DNA from: Candidatus Falkowbacteria bacterium RIFOXYC2_FULL_48_21
GTDB taxonomy: Bacteria > Patescibacteriota > Patescibacteriia > UBA11705 > JABHMO01
DNA: 5,023 nucleotides
Assembly: GCA_001778275.1 (NCBI GenBank)
Contig: MFGM01000086.1
Coordinates: 3,522-8,544, forward strand
Direction: 5' to 3'
The notes beneath the pieces are model-generated. The model was not told the DNA's origin, did not search any database, and was given only the letters and a program-made list of their open reading frames with translations. The translations under genes were made by a program, and so were the position numbers. Shown here piece by piece: positions 1 to 4,628 of this stretch. Each line of letters opens with the position of its first letter. The stretch's first letter is position 1.

Positions 1-115
1 CGGCCAAAATCCGATCACGCACCACGCCGAGCAAACGACTAATCAAACCGAACGCGGCGATGACCACGGCGGCGGAGGTGATGGAGGTAAACTTAGTTGA
101 CAAAAACTTTATCAT
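1..115 (-). CDS. murJ: Lipid II flippase MurJ/MviN, N-terminal fragment (runs off left edge)
   Basis: The first 38 codons are visible, reading inward from ATG at 115-113, with the rest beyond position 1. The translation contains TSAAVVIAAFGLISRLLGVV followed by RDRILA. This is the typical first membrane segment and the RxxGxxRD-type motif that opens MurJ/MviN proteins. In the family, MurJ is a polytopic inner-membrane transporter that flips the peptidoglycan precursor lipid II to the outer face. The hydrophobic stretch at residues 12-25 would be transmembrane helix 1. The leader has only a weak purine run (AGAGAAAG, 4 bases before ATG) as a ribosome site. It lies downstream of ackA on the same strand, but a REP-like element, a hairpin and a candidate promoter separate them, so it is probably transcribed independently. 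Another MATE/MOP-superfamily flippase is possible but less likely given this N-terminus. Confidence 0.85.
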   Translation of the reverse strand, partial: MIKFLSTKFTSITSAAVVIAAFGLISRLLGVVRDRILA

Positions 116-134
116 GTACTTTCTCTAAAAACTT

Positions 135-257
135 ATTGTCACGCTGAGCTTGTCGAAGCGCGACCCACATAACGATAACATACCAGAAAAAATATACGCC
201 AATCTACAATAACCATCAAAAGATAATGCCGTGCTTCGACAAGCTCAGCATGACAAT
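135..257. repeat. REP-like inverted repeat pair
   Basis: Two 27-base arms, 135-161 and 231-257, are reverse complements at 25 of 27 positions. They are separated by 69 unrelated bases. The shared core is CTGAGCTTGTCGAAG on the left and CTTCGACAAGCTCAG on the right. Each arm also folds on itself through GCTT/AAGC around a 4-base loop (148-159 and 233-244), as REP palindromes do. This core is one I recall as a frequent intergenic palindrome in many bacterial and candidate-phylum genomes; that is memory, not a search. The whole 123-base unit resembles a BIME or small non-autonomous element placed between ackA and murJ. No flanking target duplication is obvious. Confidence 0.7.
191..219 (-). promoter_or_regulatory. 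Candidate promoter for murJ, between the two REP-like arms
   Basis: On the minus strand a -35 box TTGATG (219-214; 4 of 6 consensus) is followed after exactly 17 bases by a -10 box TATATT (196-191; 5 of 6). Transcription would start near 184, giving a leader of about 68 bases that contains the whole left REP-like arm before the murJ ATG. The -35 box overlaps the foot of the hairpin at 218-264. Spacing is ideal, but in AT-rich DNA such matches arise by chance, so the call is moderate. Confidence 0.45.
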
Positions 258-264
258 ATCTTTT
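218..264 (-). terminator. Nested hairpin at the 3' end of ackA, possible terminator
   Basis: Three stacked stems can form: AAAAGATA (218-225) with TATCTTTT (257-264), ATGC (226-229) with GCAT (248-251), and GCTT (233-236) with AAGC (241-244) around the loop CGAC. The right REP-like arm forms the inside. The outer stem overlaps the ackA stop codon (265-263), and on the minus strand its 3' side ends in TTTT. It could end ackA transcription or protect the mRNA 3' end. It lacks a free U-run beyond the stem, so termination is uncertain. It competes with pairing to the left arm at 135-161. Confidence 0.45.
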
Positions 265-1384
265 ATATACTTTTAGCAATCATGAGCTCTTCATTTGTTG
301 GGATAACCAATGCTTTTGCGCCGAACGGCAACCCCTTCAAAATCAACTTACGAATATCCGCGTTCCGCTCGCCCACGCCGGCCGTAAACACAATCGCGTC
401 AACCTTGCCAAGCACCGCAAAATACGCGCCGATATATTTACGTACGCGATAAACAAACATTTTTAAAGCGACCTGCGCCAAATATTTTTGTTCCTTGGTA
501 AACTTAACCGGCGAAACATAGCCGGAAATTTTGTAACCGTTCGCAATCATAATGTCGCGCATATCTTTCAAACCGGAAACGCCTTTTAACCCGGACTCGA
601 AGTTCATAATTTGATCCACGCGGCCGAGACTCAAGCCTTCGCGCTCCAGATAAAAAACAATGGCCGGATCAAGGTCGCCGGAACGACTGGACATCATGAG
701 CCCTTCGAGCGGCGTGAAGCCCATGGACGTATCAACCGATTTGCCTTGTTTAATCGCGGTAATCGAACAGCCGCTGCCCAGGTGACATGTAATTAAATTT
801 GGCTTGGCCTTCTTCAACTTCCGCGCCGCGATTGAACTCACATATTGATGCGAAATACCGTGAAAACCGTAGCGCCGAATGTCATATTTCTTGTAAAGTG
901 CGTAAGGTAGCGCGTACAAATACGCGTAATCCGGCATAGTCGCGTGAAAAGCGGTGTCAAACACGGCATAATTTTTCGCCCACGGCAAAAGTTCCAGGCA
1001 AGCGCTTATCCCGGCCAAGTTGTTCGGATTGTGGAGCGGCGCCAGTTTGTTGAACTTTTTCAATTCGGTTAAAACGCGCGGCGTGATTAACGTTGGCCGA
1101 ACAAACTCTTCGCCGCCGTGCACCACGCGATGGCCGACTTTCACAATCTTTTTCAAATCAAACCGCCTCTCTGCAAAAATCGCCGCGATCAGCGTAAACG
1201 CTTCGGCGTGATTTTTCACCGCGGCCAAACGTTTTTCTTCAGCCTCGCCAAAACGATAATCAACAAAAGAACCGGCCAAGCCGATTTTTTCCACGATGCC
1301 GGACGCCCGCTCCTTCAGTTTATCCGTGAATAACTTGAACTTCAAACTGGAACTGCCGGCGTTGATTACCAGAATATAAGCCAT
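263..1384 (-). CDS. ackA: Acetate kinase
   Basis: A 373-residue cytosolic acetate kinase interconverting acetyl phosphate + ADP with acetate + ATP, the ATP-yielding step of acetate fermentation. Family landmarks appear in order: NAGSSSLKFKL at 8-18, GHRVVHGGEEF at 84-94, LHNP at 117-120, FDTAFHATMP at 142-151, RRYGFHGISHQYVS at 170-183, HLGSGCSI at 201-208, SMGFTPLEGLMMSSRSGDLD at 220-239, TAGVGERN at 334-341 and PTNEELMIA at 362-370. Residues matching the known active site are N8, R86, H118, D143, H175, R234 and E365/E366. The protein is somewhat shorter than the usual ~400 residues but ends at the normal place. The ATG at 1384 is fixed by the conserved N-terminus although no Shine-Dalgarno is visible. 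It lies 165 bases downstream of pduL on the same strand, so the two enzymes act in sequence whether or not they share a transcript. Confidence 0.97.
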   Translation of the reverse strand: MAYILVINAGSSSLKFKLFTDKLKERASGIVEKIGLAGSFVDYRFGEAEEKRLAAVKNHAEAFTLIAAIFAERRFDLKKIVKVGHRVVHGGEEFVRPTLITPRVLTELKKFNKLAPLHNPNNLAGISACLELLPWAKNYAVFDTAFHATMPDYAYLYALPYALYKKYDIRRYGFHGISHQYVSSIAARKLKKAKPNLITCHLGSGCSITAIKQGKSVDTSMGFTPLEGLMMSSRSGDLDPAIVFYLEREGLSLGRVDQIMNFESGLKGVSGLKDMRDIMIANGYKISGYVSPVKFTKEQKYLAQVALKMFVYRVRKYIGAYFAVLGKVDAIVFTAGVGERNADIRKLILKGLPFGAKALVIPTNEELMIAKSI

Positions 1385-1442
1385 AATGCAATAATTAAAC
1401 AGGTAAAATTTGCAAGAAATTAAGATGAACCTTGAAGGAAAC

Positions 1443-1489
1443 TGAGATGAAATTTATACTCAAATATTTTTGAAAAATAATTGATCTCA
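1443..1489. other. AT-rich inverted repeat in the pduL-ackA gap
   Basis: TGAGAT (1443-1448) and ATCTCA (1484-1489) are inverted arms. Between them lies the palindrome TATTTTTGAAAAATA (1465-1479), not concentric with the outer arms. On the plus strand the outer arm is followed by a run of T, terminator-like, but no plus-strand gene ends here. On the minus strand it would sit in the ackA leader or in the intercistronic region. It could be an operator, an attenuator or simply chance in AT-rich DNA. No good -35/-10 pair for ackA was found in 1385-1549. Confidence 0.3.
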
Positions 1490-1520
1490 TTTTTTTCTTG
1501 TGATTCGGACTGTTCCAGTA

Positions 1521-1547
1521 AATTTCTCTTCAATTTCTTCTCAATTT
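1521..1547. repeat. Short 11-base tandem repeat after pduL
   Basis: Units CTCTTCAATTT (1526-1536) and CTTCTCAATTT (1537-1547) match at 9 of 11 positions, preceded by a partial copy AATTT (1521-1525). The repeat starts 3 bases past the pduL stop codon. It is probably a slippage product in non-coding DNA; no function is visible. Confidence 0.4.
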
Positions 1548-1549
1548 TA

Positions 1550-2119
1550 TTATTTTACAATCTCCCCCTCTCCCTCCATTTCAATCCCCGCCGCATTCGC
1601 CTCATCGGTGTCAAGATGAATGGCCGCTTCAAACTCCTCATCCACGCGCACTTCAACATTGGAAAACACGGTCGCCCGCGGTCCTTCAATCATCACCTTG
1701 ACATCCTGCGCATTGGAAACGCCAAACCGGCTGGCTTGTTCCGGATTCACGTGAATATGTCTCTTGGCCACTATCAAACCCTCGGTCAAGTCAATCTCGC
1801 CTTTAGGCCCGGACAACTTAATCGCGCCGGAACGAATCACTTTGCCGGACAAACGGAGCGGCGCCTTGACTCCGAGAAAATATGAATCGGTCCGGGAGAT
1901 TTCAATTTGCGTATGCGATCGGCACGGTCCGAGCACGCGCACATTGTCCAGCCTTCTTTTCGGGCCGATCAACGCCACCACGTCCGTACTGGCGAACTGG
2001 CCAGGCTGGGACAAATCTTTTTCTTTTTTCAACTTGTATCCATCGCCAAACAAGCGCTCCAAATCAAATTGAGTCAGATGAACATGCCGGGCGGAAATTT
2101 CGATTAAAATTTTTGGCAT
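1550..2119 (-). CDS. pduL: PduL-type phosphate acetyltransferase (phosphotransacylase)
   Basis: A 189-residue PduL-family enzyme, unrelated in fold to classical Pta, converting acetyl-CoA + phosphate to acetyl phosphate + CoA. Both halves of the duplicated fold are present. The first carries ISARHVHLTQ (8-17), KDLSQPGQFA (34-43) and RVLGPCRSHTQIEIS (61-75). The second carries GPKGEIDLTEGLIVAKRHIH (104-123) and HLDTDEANAAG (168-178). Expected zinc-ligand histidines are H12, H14, H121, H123 and H168; R67 fits the phosphate-binding arginine. Microcompartment PduLs carry an N-terminal encapsulation helix, but this one begins directly with the catalytic domain and no shell genes are nearby, so it is likely cytosolic and housekeeping. 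The start is set by the conserved N-terminus; no Shine-Dalgarno precedes it, only AT-rich sequence with TATAAA ending 8 bases before ATG. It feeds acetyl phosphate to the downstream ackA. Confidence 0.95.
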   Translation of the reverse strand: MPKILIEISARHVHLTQFDLERLFGDGYKLKKEKDLSQPGQFASTDVVALIGPKRRLDNVRVLGPCRSHTQIEISRTDSYFLGVKAPLRLSGKVIRSGAIKLSGPKGEIDLTEGLIVAKRHIHVNPEQASRFGVSNAQDVKVMIEGPRATVFSNVEVRVDEEFEAAIHLDTDEANAAGIEMEGEGEIVK

Positions 2120-2154
2120 AAGGAAAATTTATATTGTTTTTTATAAAATAGTGA

Positions 2155-2181
2155 GGAGATAAAGGTGATAAAGGAGATAAC
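2155..2181. repeat. Three tandem copies of a 9-base unit
   Basis: Units GGAGATAAA (2155-2163), GGTGATAAA (2164-2172) and GGAGATAAC (2173-2181) stand head to tail in the divergent gap between pduL and the HD gene. Units 2 and 3 each differ from unit 1 at one position. It could be a binding array or a replication-slippage microsatellite; the 9-base period is not helical, which slightly favours the latter. Confidence 0.6.
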
Positions 2182-2249
2182 TGGAATAATTTAACGTAAA
2201 ATCAATAATGAGCGAATACTTTATCGCCCAGTGATTTACCCTTACCTAT

Positions 2250-2278
2250 ATTTTATCATATTTAAGCTAAACCTTAAA
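2250..2278 (-). promoter_or_regulatory. Weak candidate promoter for pduL, with overlapping palindrome
   Basis: On the minus strand TAAAAT (2255-2250) is preceded by TGA (2258-2256), making an extended -10, and by TTTAAG (2278-2273; 3 of 6 for a -35) at 17 bases. The start would be near 2244, a leader of about 125 bases. A 6-base inverted repeat, TTTAAG (2261-2266) and CTTAAA (2273-2278), covers the -35 and spacer and could be an operator. An alternative is a start much closer to the gene, using the TATAAA ending 8 bases before the ATG. Confidence 0.3.
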
Positions 2279-2297
2279 GCCAAGTTAAACACAGGGC

Positions 2298-2331
2298 TTG
2301 ACAAGCGCCTATCCAGCGCTTACGCTATAAT
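2298..2331 (+). promoter_or_regulatory. Promoter region of the HD gene, long spacer with internal palindrome
   Basis: A perfect TTGACA (2298-2303) and a perfect TATAAT (2326-2331) are separated by 22 bases, longer than the normal 16-19. An alternative -10, TACGCT (2321-2326), lies at 17 bases from TTGACA but is weak. Inside the spacer is the inverted repeat AAGCGC (2303-2308) and GCGCTT (2316-2321) with a 7-base centre, suitable for a dimeric regulator. From TATAAT the start would be near 2338, 28 bases before the ATG. Two consensus boxes here make a promoter likely; how they are paired is open. Confidence 0.55.
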
Positions 2332-2365
2332 GTTATCGTAAACAATCAAATCACGAGGTGCGATC

Positions 2366-2983
2366 ATGGAAAACGTGTACTATCCTAGAAGAAAAGAGTT
2401 CTTTGCCAAAGTTAAAGAATTGATCACTGACGAACGTTGTCGCACGGCCATTGAAGTGGCTTACAACTTGAGCAAGGAAGTGTTCCGCGGTAAATTGCGC
2501 GATGACGGTGAACGAGCGTTCAATCATTGCAAAGCGGTCGCGTGGATCATCATGACCGAAACGGGCATTCGCGATCAACTGCGATTGACGATCTTGATCA
2601 TTACCGCGCTTTGGCACGATGTGATGGAAGACACGTTCACCGCGCAAAAAAAGCATTTGCGCTTTATCTTTGATCAGCTGAATCCGGATATAGCCGAATC
2701 AGCGTATGAACTGACAAAAAGCAAAGATAAGCTCAAGAAATGGATCCGTCTGCTAAAAAGCCGCCGACTACCCACCAAGATTGTCAAAGCAGCGGACCGT
2801 CTTCACAACCAGCGAACGCTGCTTGCGTGCAAGCGCGCAAAGATCAGACGCAAAAACAAAGAGACAAGGGAAATCATTCTTCCTTGGCTCCGCGCCGAAC
2901 CGACGAACGCGGATATTCTGGCGCTGGCGGACAAAATTGAAGAACAAACCACTCTCAACGAACGGGCGCTCAAGCCCAAATGA
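2366..2983 (+). CDS. HD-domain protein resembling the (p)ppGpp hydrolase domain of RelA/SpoT
   Basis: A 205-residue, probably cytosolic protein with only the metal-dependent HD phosphohydrolase module. By comparison with the Rel/SpoT hydrolase domain, H54 (in RAFNHCKAVA), H84-D85 and E88-D89 (in ALWHDVMEDT), D144 and N148 (in KAADRLHNQRTL) fit the metal and active-site residues; R45 fits the arginine of the family's RxSGEPY segment. That segment has diverged (RDDGERAFNHC), and the proline after the first His is lost. There is no synthetase, TGS or ACT domain, so it resembles small alarmone hydrolases. The basic segment at 156-168 and the charged C-terminus are unassigned. Predicted role is removal of pyrophosphate from (p)ppGpp or a related nucleotide; another nucleotide substrate is possible. 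The start is supported by GAGGTG at 2355-2360, 5 bases before ATG. It is a single-gene unit with its own promoter and terminator. Confidence 0.8.
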   Translation: MENVYYPRRKEFFAKVKELITDERCRTAIEVAYNLSKEVFRGKLRDDGERAFNHCKAVAWIIMTETGIRDQLRLTILIITALWHDVMEDTFTAQKKHLRFIFDQLNPDIAESAYELTKSKDKLKKWIRLLKSRRLPTKIVKAADRLHNQRTLLACKRAKIRRKNKETREIILPWLRAEPTNADILALADKIEEQTTLNERALKPK

Positions 2984-2990
2984 CAAACAC

Positions 2991-3016
2991 AAAAGACGGC
3001 CACCGCCGTCTTTTTT
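2991..3016 (+). terminator. Intrinsic terminator after the HD gene, partly bidirectional
   Basis: AAAAGACGGC (2991-3000) pairs perfectly with GCCGTCTTTT (3005-3014) around the loop CACC. The plus strand has six T at 3011-3016. It begins 8 bases past the HD stop codon. The minus strand reads the same hairpin ending in TTTT, so it may also stop transcripts from the converging kinase gene, which ends 123 bases away and has no other visible terminator. Confidence 0.9.
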
Positions 3017-3138
3017 ACAAATATCAAAATAGCACATGGAATATGATTGTCGGTTTAGAAATGGAATGACAAATTAAATCCAAATTCTACCATCCGTTTT
3101 CAAAACCAGCTTCCATTACCGCACAGCCACTTCCGACC

Positions 3139-4116
3139 TCACAACTTAACCTTGATCAAACCATTTTGCGCGCCGATGCGGTAAAGCACCATGGCGCTAT
3201 TGCGCATACCAAGCTTGAGTGCTTTATTGAAGTTGCCCCAGCGCACCAATCCGGCCACCAATCCGGATGAAAACGCGTCGCCCGCGCCCACCGTATCGAC
3301 AATCTTGTCATGCACGCTCATCGCGGATTCATAATAATAATATTCCCTCTCATCGATCGCCACTACGCCGCGCGCGCCCTGGGTGATCACCACTTTTTGC
3401 GGCCCCATGTCTTTGATCGTTTTCAATAAGAAACGCGGACTTTCCAAATTTGCCCTTGTCGCCCTTGGCGCGTGATGTTCGACAAGTTCGATCGCCTCAT
3501 CTTTATTCAAAATCAAAACTTCGATTTCCGGCAAAAACCGCACCATTTTTTCATGCTCGCGGAGCTGACGCTCGCCCGGATTCCACACAATGCGCACGTT
3601 GCGTTTGGTTTGGCGCGTAATCTTTTCAAACTCGAACGCCCAATCCTTGCGATTGGACGAGGACACGTAAAACCACTGCGTGCGAAAATCTTTCAACCCG
3701 AATATTTCCAAATGATCATTCGCGCCTTTGTAGGCGAAAATCGTATGCTCCTTGTCTTTGGCCGATGTCACAACAACGGAAAAACCGGTTTTCTTTTCCG
3801 CGTCAACGCGCATGAGATAGGTACTGATGCCAAGCGATTTTAAGTGTGAATAAATTTCTTTACCCACCGAATCTCGCCCGACGCACACCATCGGCGCCAC
3901 ATCGATGCCGAAATTTTTCAGACCCACGGCCACGTTCATCGCCCCACCGCCATAATTGACAAACACTTCCTGAACTGGAATTTTGGCGCCGTATTCAAAC
4001 GCCAATAATTTTTGGCAAGCGACATCTTTCGGATTTTTGACCACGTGCGCTTGGTCGGTGTAAAACATTATGTCTTTAAGCGCGCCGCCCACGGTCACGA
4101 CTTCGAATTGTTTCAT
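3139..4116 (-). CDS. PfkB/ribokinase-family carbohydrate (or nucleoside) kinase
   Basis: A 325-residue cytosolic kinase of the PfkB family, which moves the ATP gamma-phosphate to a hydroxyl of a sugar or nucleoside. The N-terminal strand is VVTVGGALKDIMF (6-18). Substrate-side signature 1 is GGGAMNVAVGLKNFG (56-70) followed by VGRDSVG (79-85). VWNPG (177-181) and LILNKDEA (201-208) match the family's middle strands. ITQGARG (244-250) is the nucleotide-side turn. Signature 2 is DTVGAGDAFSSGLVAGL (274-290), with D280 the expected catalytic base and GAGD the anion hole. Length is normal and the protein ends shortly after a GAQNG motif. The substrate cannot be named from sequence: ribose, fructose, fructose phosphates and nucleosides are all used within the family. 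No Shine-Dalgarno precedes the ATG; the start is set by the conserved first strand. The gene stands alone between its own promoter region and a shared terminator. Confidence 0.9.
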   Translation of the reverse strand: MKQFEVVTVGGALKDIMFYTDQAHVVKNPKDVACQKLLAFEYGAKIPVQEVFVNYGGGAMNVAVGLKNFGIDVAPMVCVGRDSVGKEIYSHLKSLGISTYLMRVDAEKKTGFSVVVTSAKDKEHTIFAYKGANDHLEIFGLKDFRTQWFYVSSSNRKDWAFEFEKITRQTKRNVRIVWNPGERQLREHEKMVRFLPEIEVLILNKDEAIELVEHHAPRATRANLESPRFLLKTIKDMGPQKVVITQGARGVVAIDEREYYYYESAMSVHDKIVDTVGAGDAFSSGLVAGLVRWGNFNKALKLGMRNSAMVLYRIGAQNGLIKVKL

Positions 4117-4225
4117 ATGATTTTTATTTTATACGCAAAAATAGAACTTACGGTTCGATGAATCAAAAAGTTCAAAATTTTGAGCCCTTACGTTAACGAA
4201 CAGTGCGGACAAACTGACAAAATTT

Positions 4226-4234
4226 ATTATACCA
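4226..4234 (-). promoter_or_regulatory. Extended -10 promoter for the PfkB-family kinase
   Basis: TGGTATAAT reads on the minus strand from 4234 to 4226, a perfect TATAAT with the extended TGn. No good -35 lies at 16-18 bases, which extended -10 promoters can tolerate. The start would be near 4219, a leader of about 100 bases. It lies just past the terminator of the upstream zinc-ribbon gene, as expected for a new transcription unit. A second TATAAA ends 14 bases before the ATG and could give a very short leader. Confidence 0.45.
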
Positions 4235-4250
4235 CATAATAAAAACAACA

Positions 4251-4281
4251 AAAAGAAAAGGAGCTCGCAGATTCGAGCTCC
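4251..4281 (-). terminator. Intrinsic terminator of the zinc-ribbon gene
   Basis: Perfect 8-base arms GGAGCTCG (4260-4267) and CGAGCTCC (4274-4281) enclose a 6-base loop. On the minus strand the hairpin is followed by TTTTCTTTT (4259-4251). It starts 8 bases after the stop codon of the zinc-ribbon gene. Confidence 0.85.
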
Positions 4282-4289
4282 CCTCGGTT

Positions 4290-4532
4290 TCAATCAATCC
4301 TCGCCCATGGCGAGGTCTCTTCGCAAACCGGACAAACCAGATCCCCTCTTCTTACCATTGTCCCACACATGCACCGCTTCTTCGGCGCCGGACCCGGCAT
4401 TCGCCGACGTCCACAGTGGCCGCAGTATTTATCGCCCACATAAACCTTGCCCTTACACCTTGGGCAAGGCCGCTTGGCTTCTTGCTCTTCCGCTTTTGTC
4501 TGTTGGACGAACTTCATCTTTGAATTTTTCAT
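4290..4532 (-). CDS. Small tandem zinc-ribbon protein, function unknown
   Basis: An 80-residue protein with two zinc-ribbon modules after a charged N-terminal 20 residues. Module 1 is CPRC (23-26) and CGHC (37-40). Module 2 is CMC (54-56) and CPVC (67-70). The two align with the same 10-residue spacing and a shared V-x-x-GD turn (GD at 33-34 and 63-64), so they look like a duplication. They are joined by a basic, proline-containing linker (RRRMPGPAPKKR, 42-53). The second module's first knuckle is CxC rather than CxxC. Zinc ribbons usually bind nucleic acid or mediate protein contacts; no specific role can be assigned. There is no signal peptide or membrane segment. The start is well fixed by GGAGGT (4543-4538), 5 bases before ATG. 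It is a monocistronic unit with its own promoter and terminator. Confidence 0.8.
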   Translation of the reverse strand: MKNSKMKFVQQTKAEEQEAKRPCPRCKGKVYVGDKYCGHCGRRRMPGPAPKKRCMCGTMVRRGDLVCPVCEETSPWARID

Positions 4533-4573
4533 TTACTACCTCCATTGTCAAACAACTACCGCAAGAACTTTTA

Positions 4574-4602
4574 AATATAGCAAAATTGCAATCCTTTGTC
4601 AA
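4574..4602 (-). promoter_or_regulatory. Sigma-70-type promoter of the zinc-ribbon gene
   Basis: On the minus strand a perfect TTGACA (4602-4597) is followed after exactly 17 bases by TATATT (4579-4574; 5 of 6). The start would be near 4567, giving a leader of about 35 bases with a strong Shine-Dalgarno. It is the best promoter in the window and implies steady, fairly strong expression. It begins 27 bases past the stop codon of the transposase remnant. Confidence 0.7.
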
Positions 4603-4628
4603 GCGCGAAACAAACAATAAACATTCTT

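Noticed and set aside
231..452. 73-codon open frame on the plus strand at the end of ackA
   Set aside because: It starts within the REP-like arm and then runs antisense to the conserved C-terminus of AckA.
1481..1885. 134-codon open frame on the plus strand across pduL
   Set aside because: It is antisense to a clearly conserved enzyme, and its translation shows no recognisable domain.
3017..3138. Gap between the HD terminator and the PfkB-family stop, checked for a small gene or RNA
   Set aside because: Only a 5-base TTGTC/GACAA inverted repeat was seen; frames are short and no RNA fold stood out.
3477..3492. GTTCGACAAGTTCGAT resembles the REP core CTTCGACAAGCTCAG
   Set aside because: It lies inside the PfkB-family coding region and keeps the reading frame. 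It matches only part of the core and has no partner arm, so it is most likely chance.
3472..3843. 123-codon open frame on the plus strand across the PfkB-family gene
   Set aside because: It is antisense to well-conserved kinase motifs and has no ribosome site or family likeness.
4595..4611. TTTGTCAAGCGCGAAAC resembles part of the left REP-like arm
   Set aside because: The match needs a one-base gap, lacks the GAGCTT half, and the stretch is already explained as the -35 region of the zinc-ribbon promoter.
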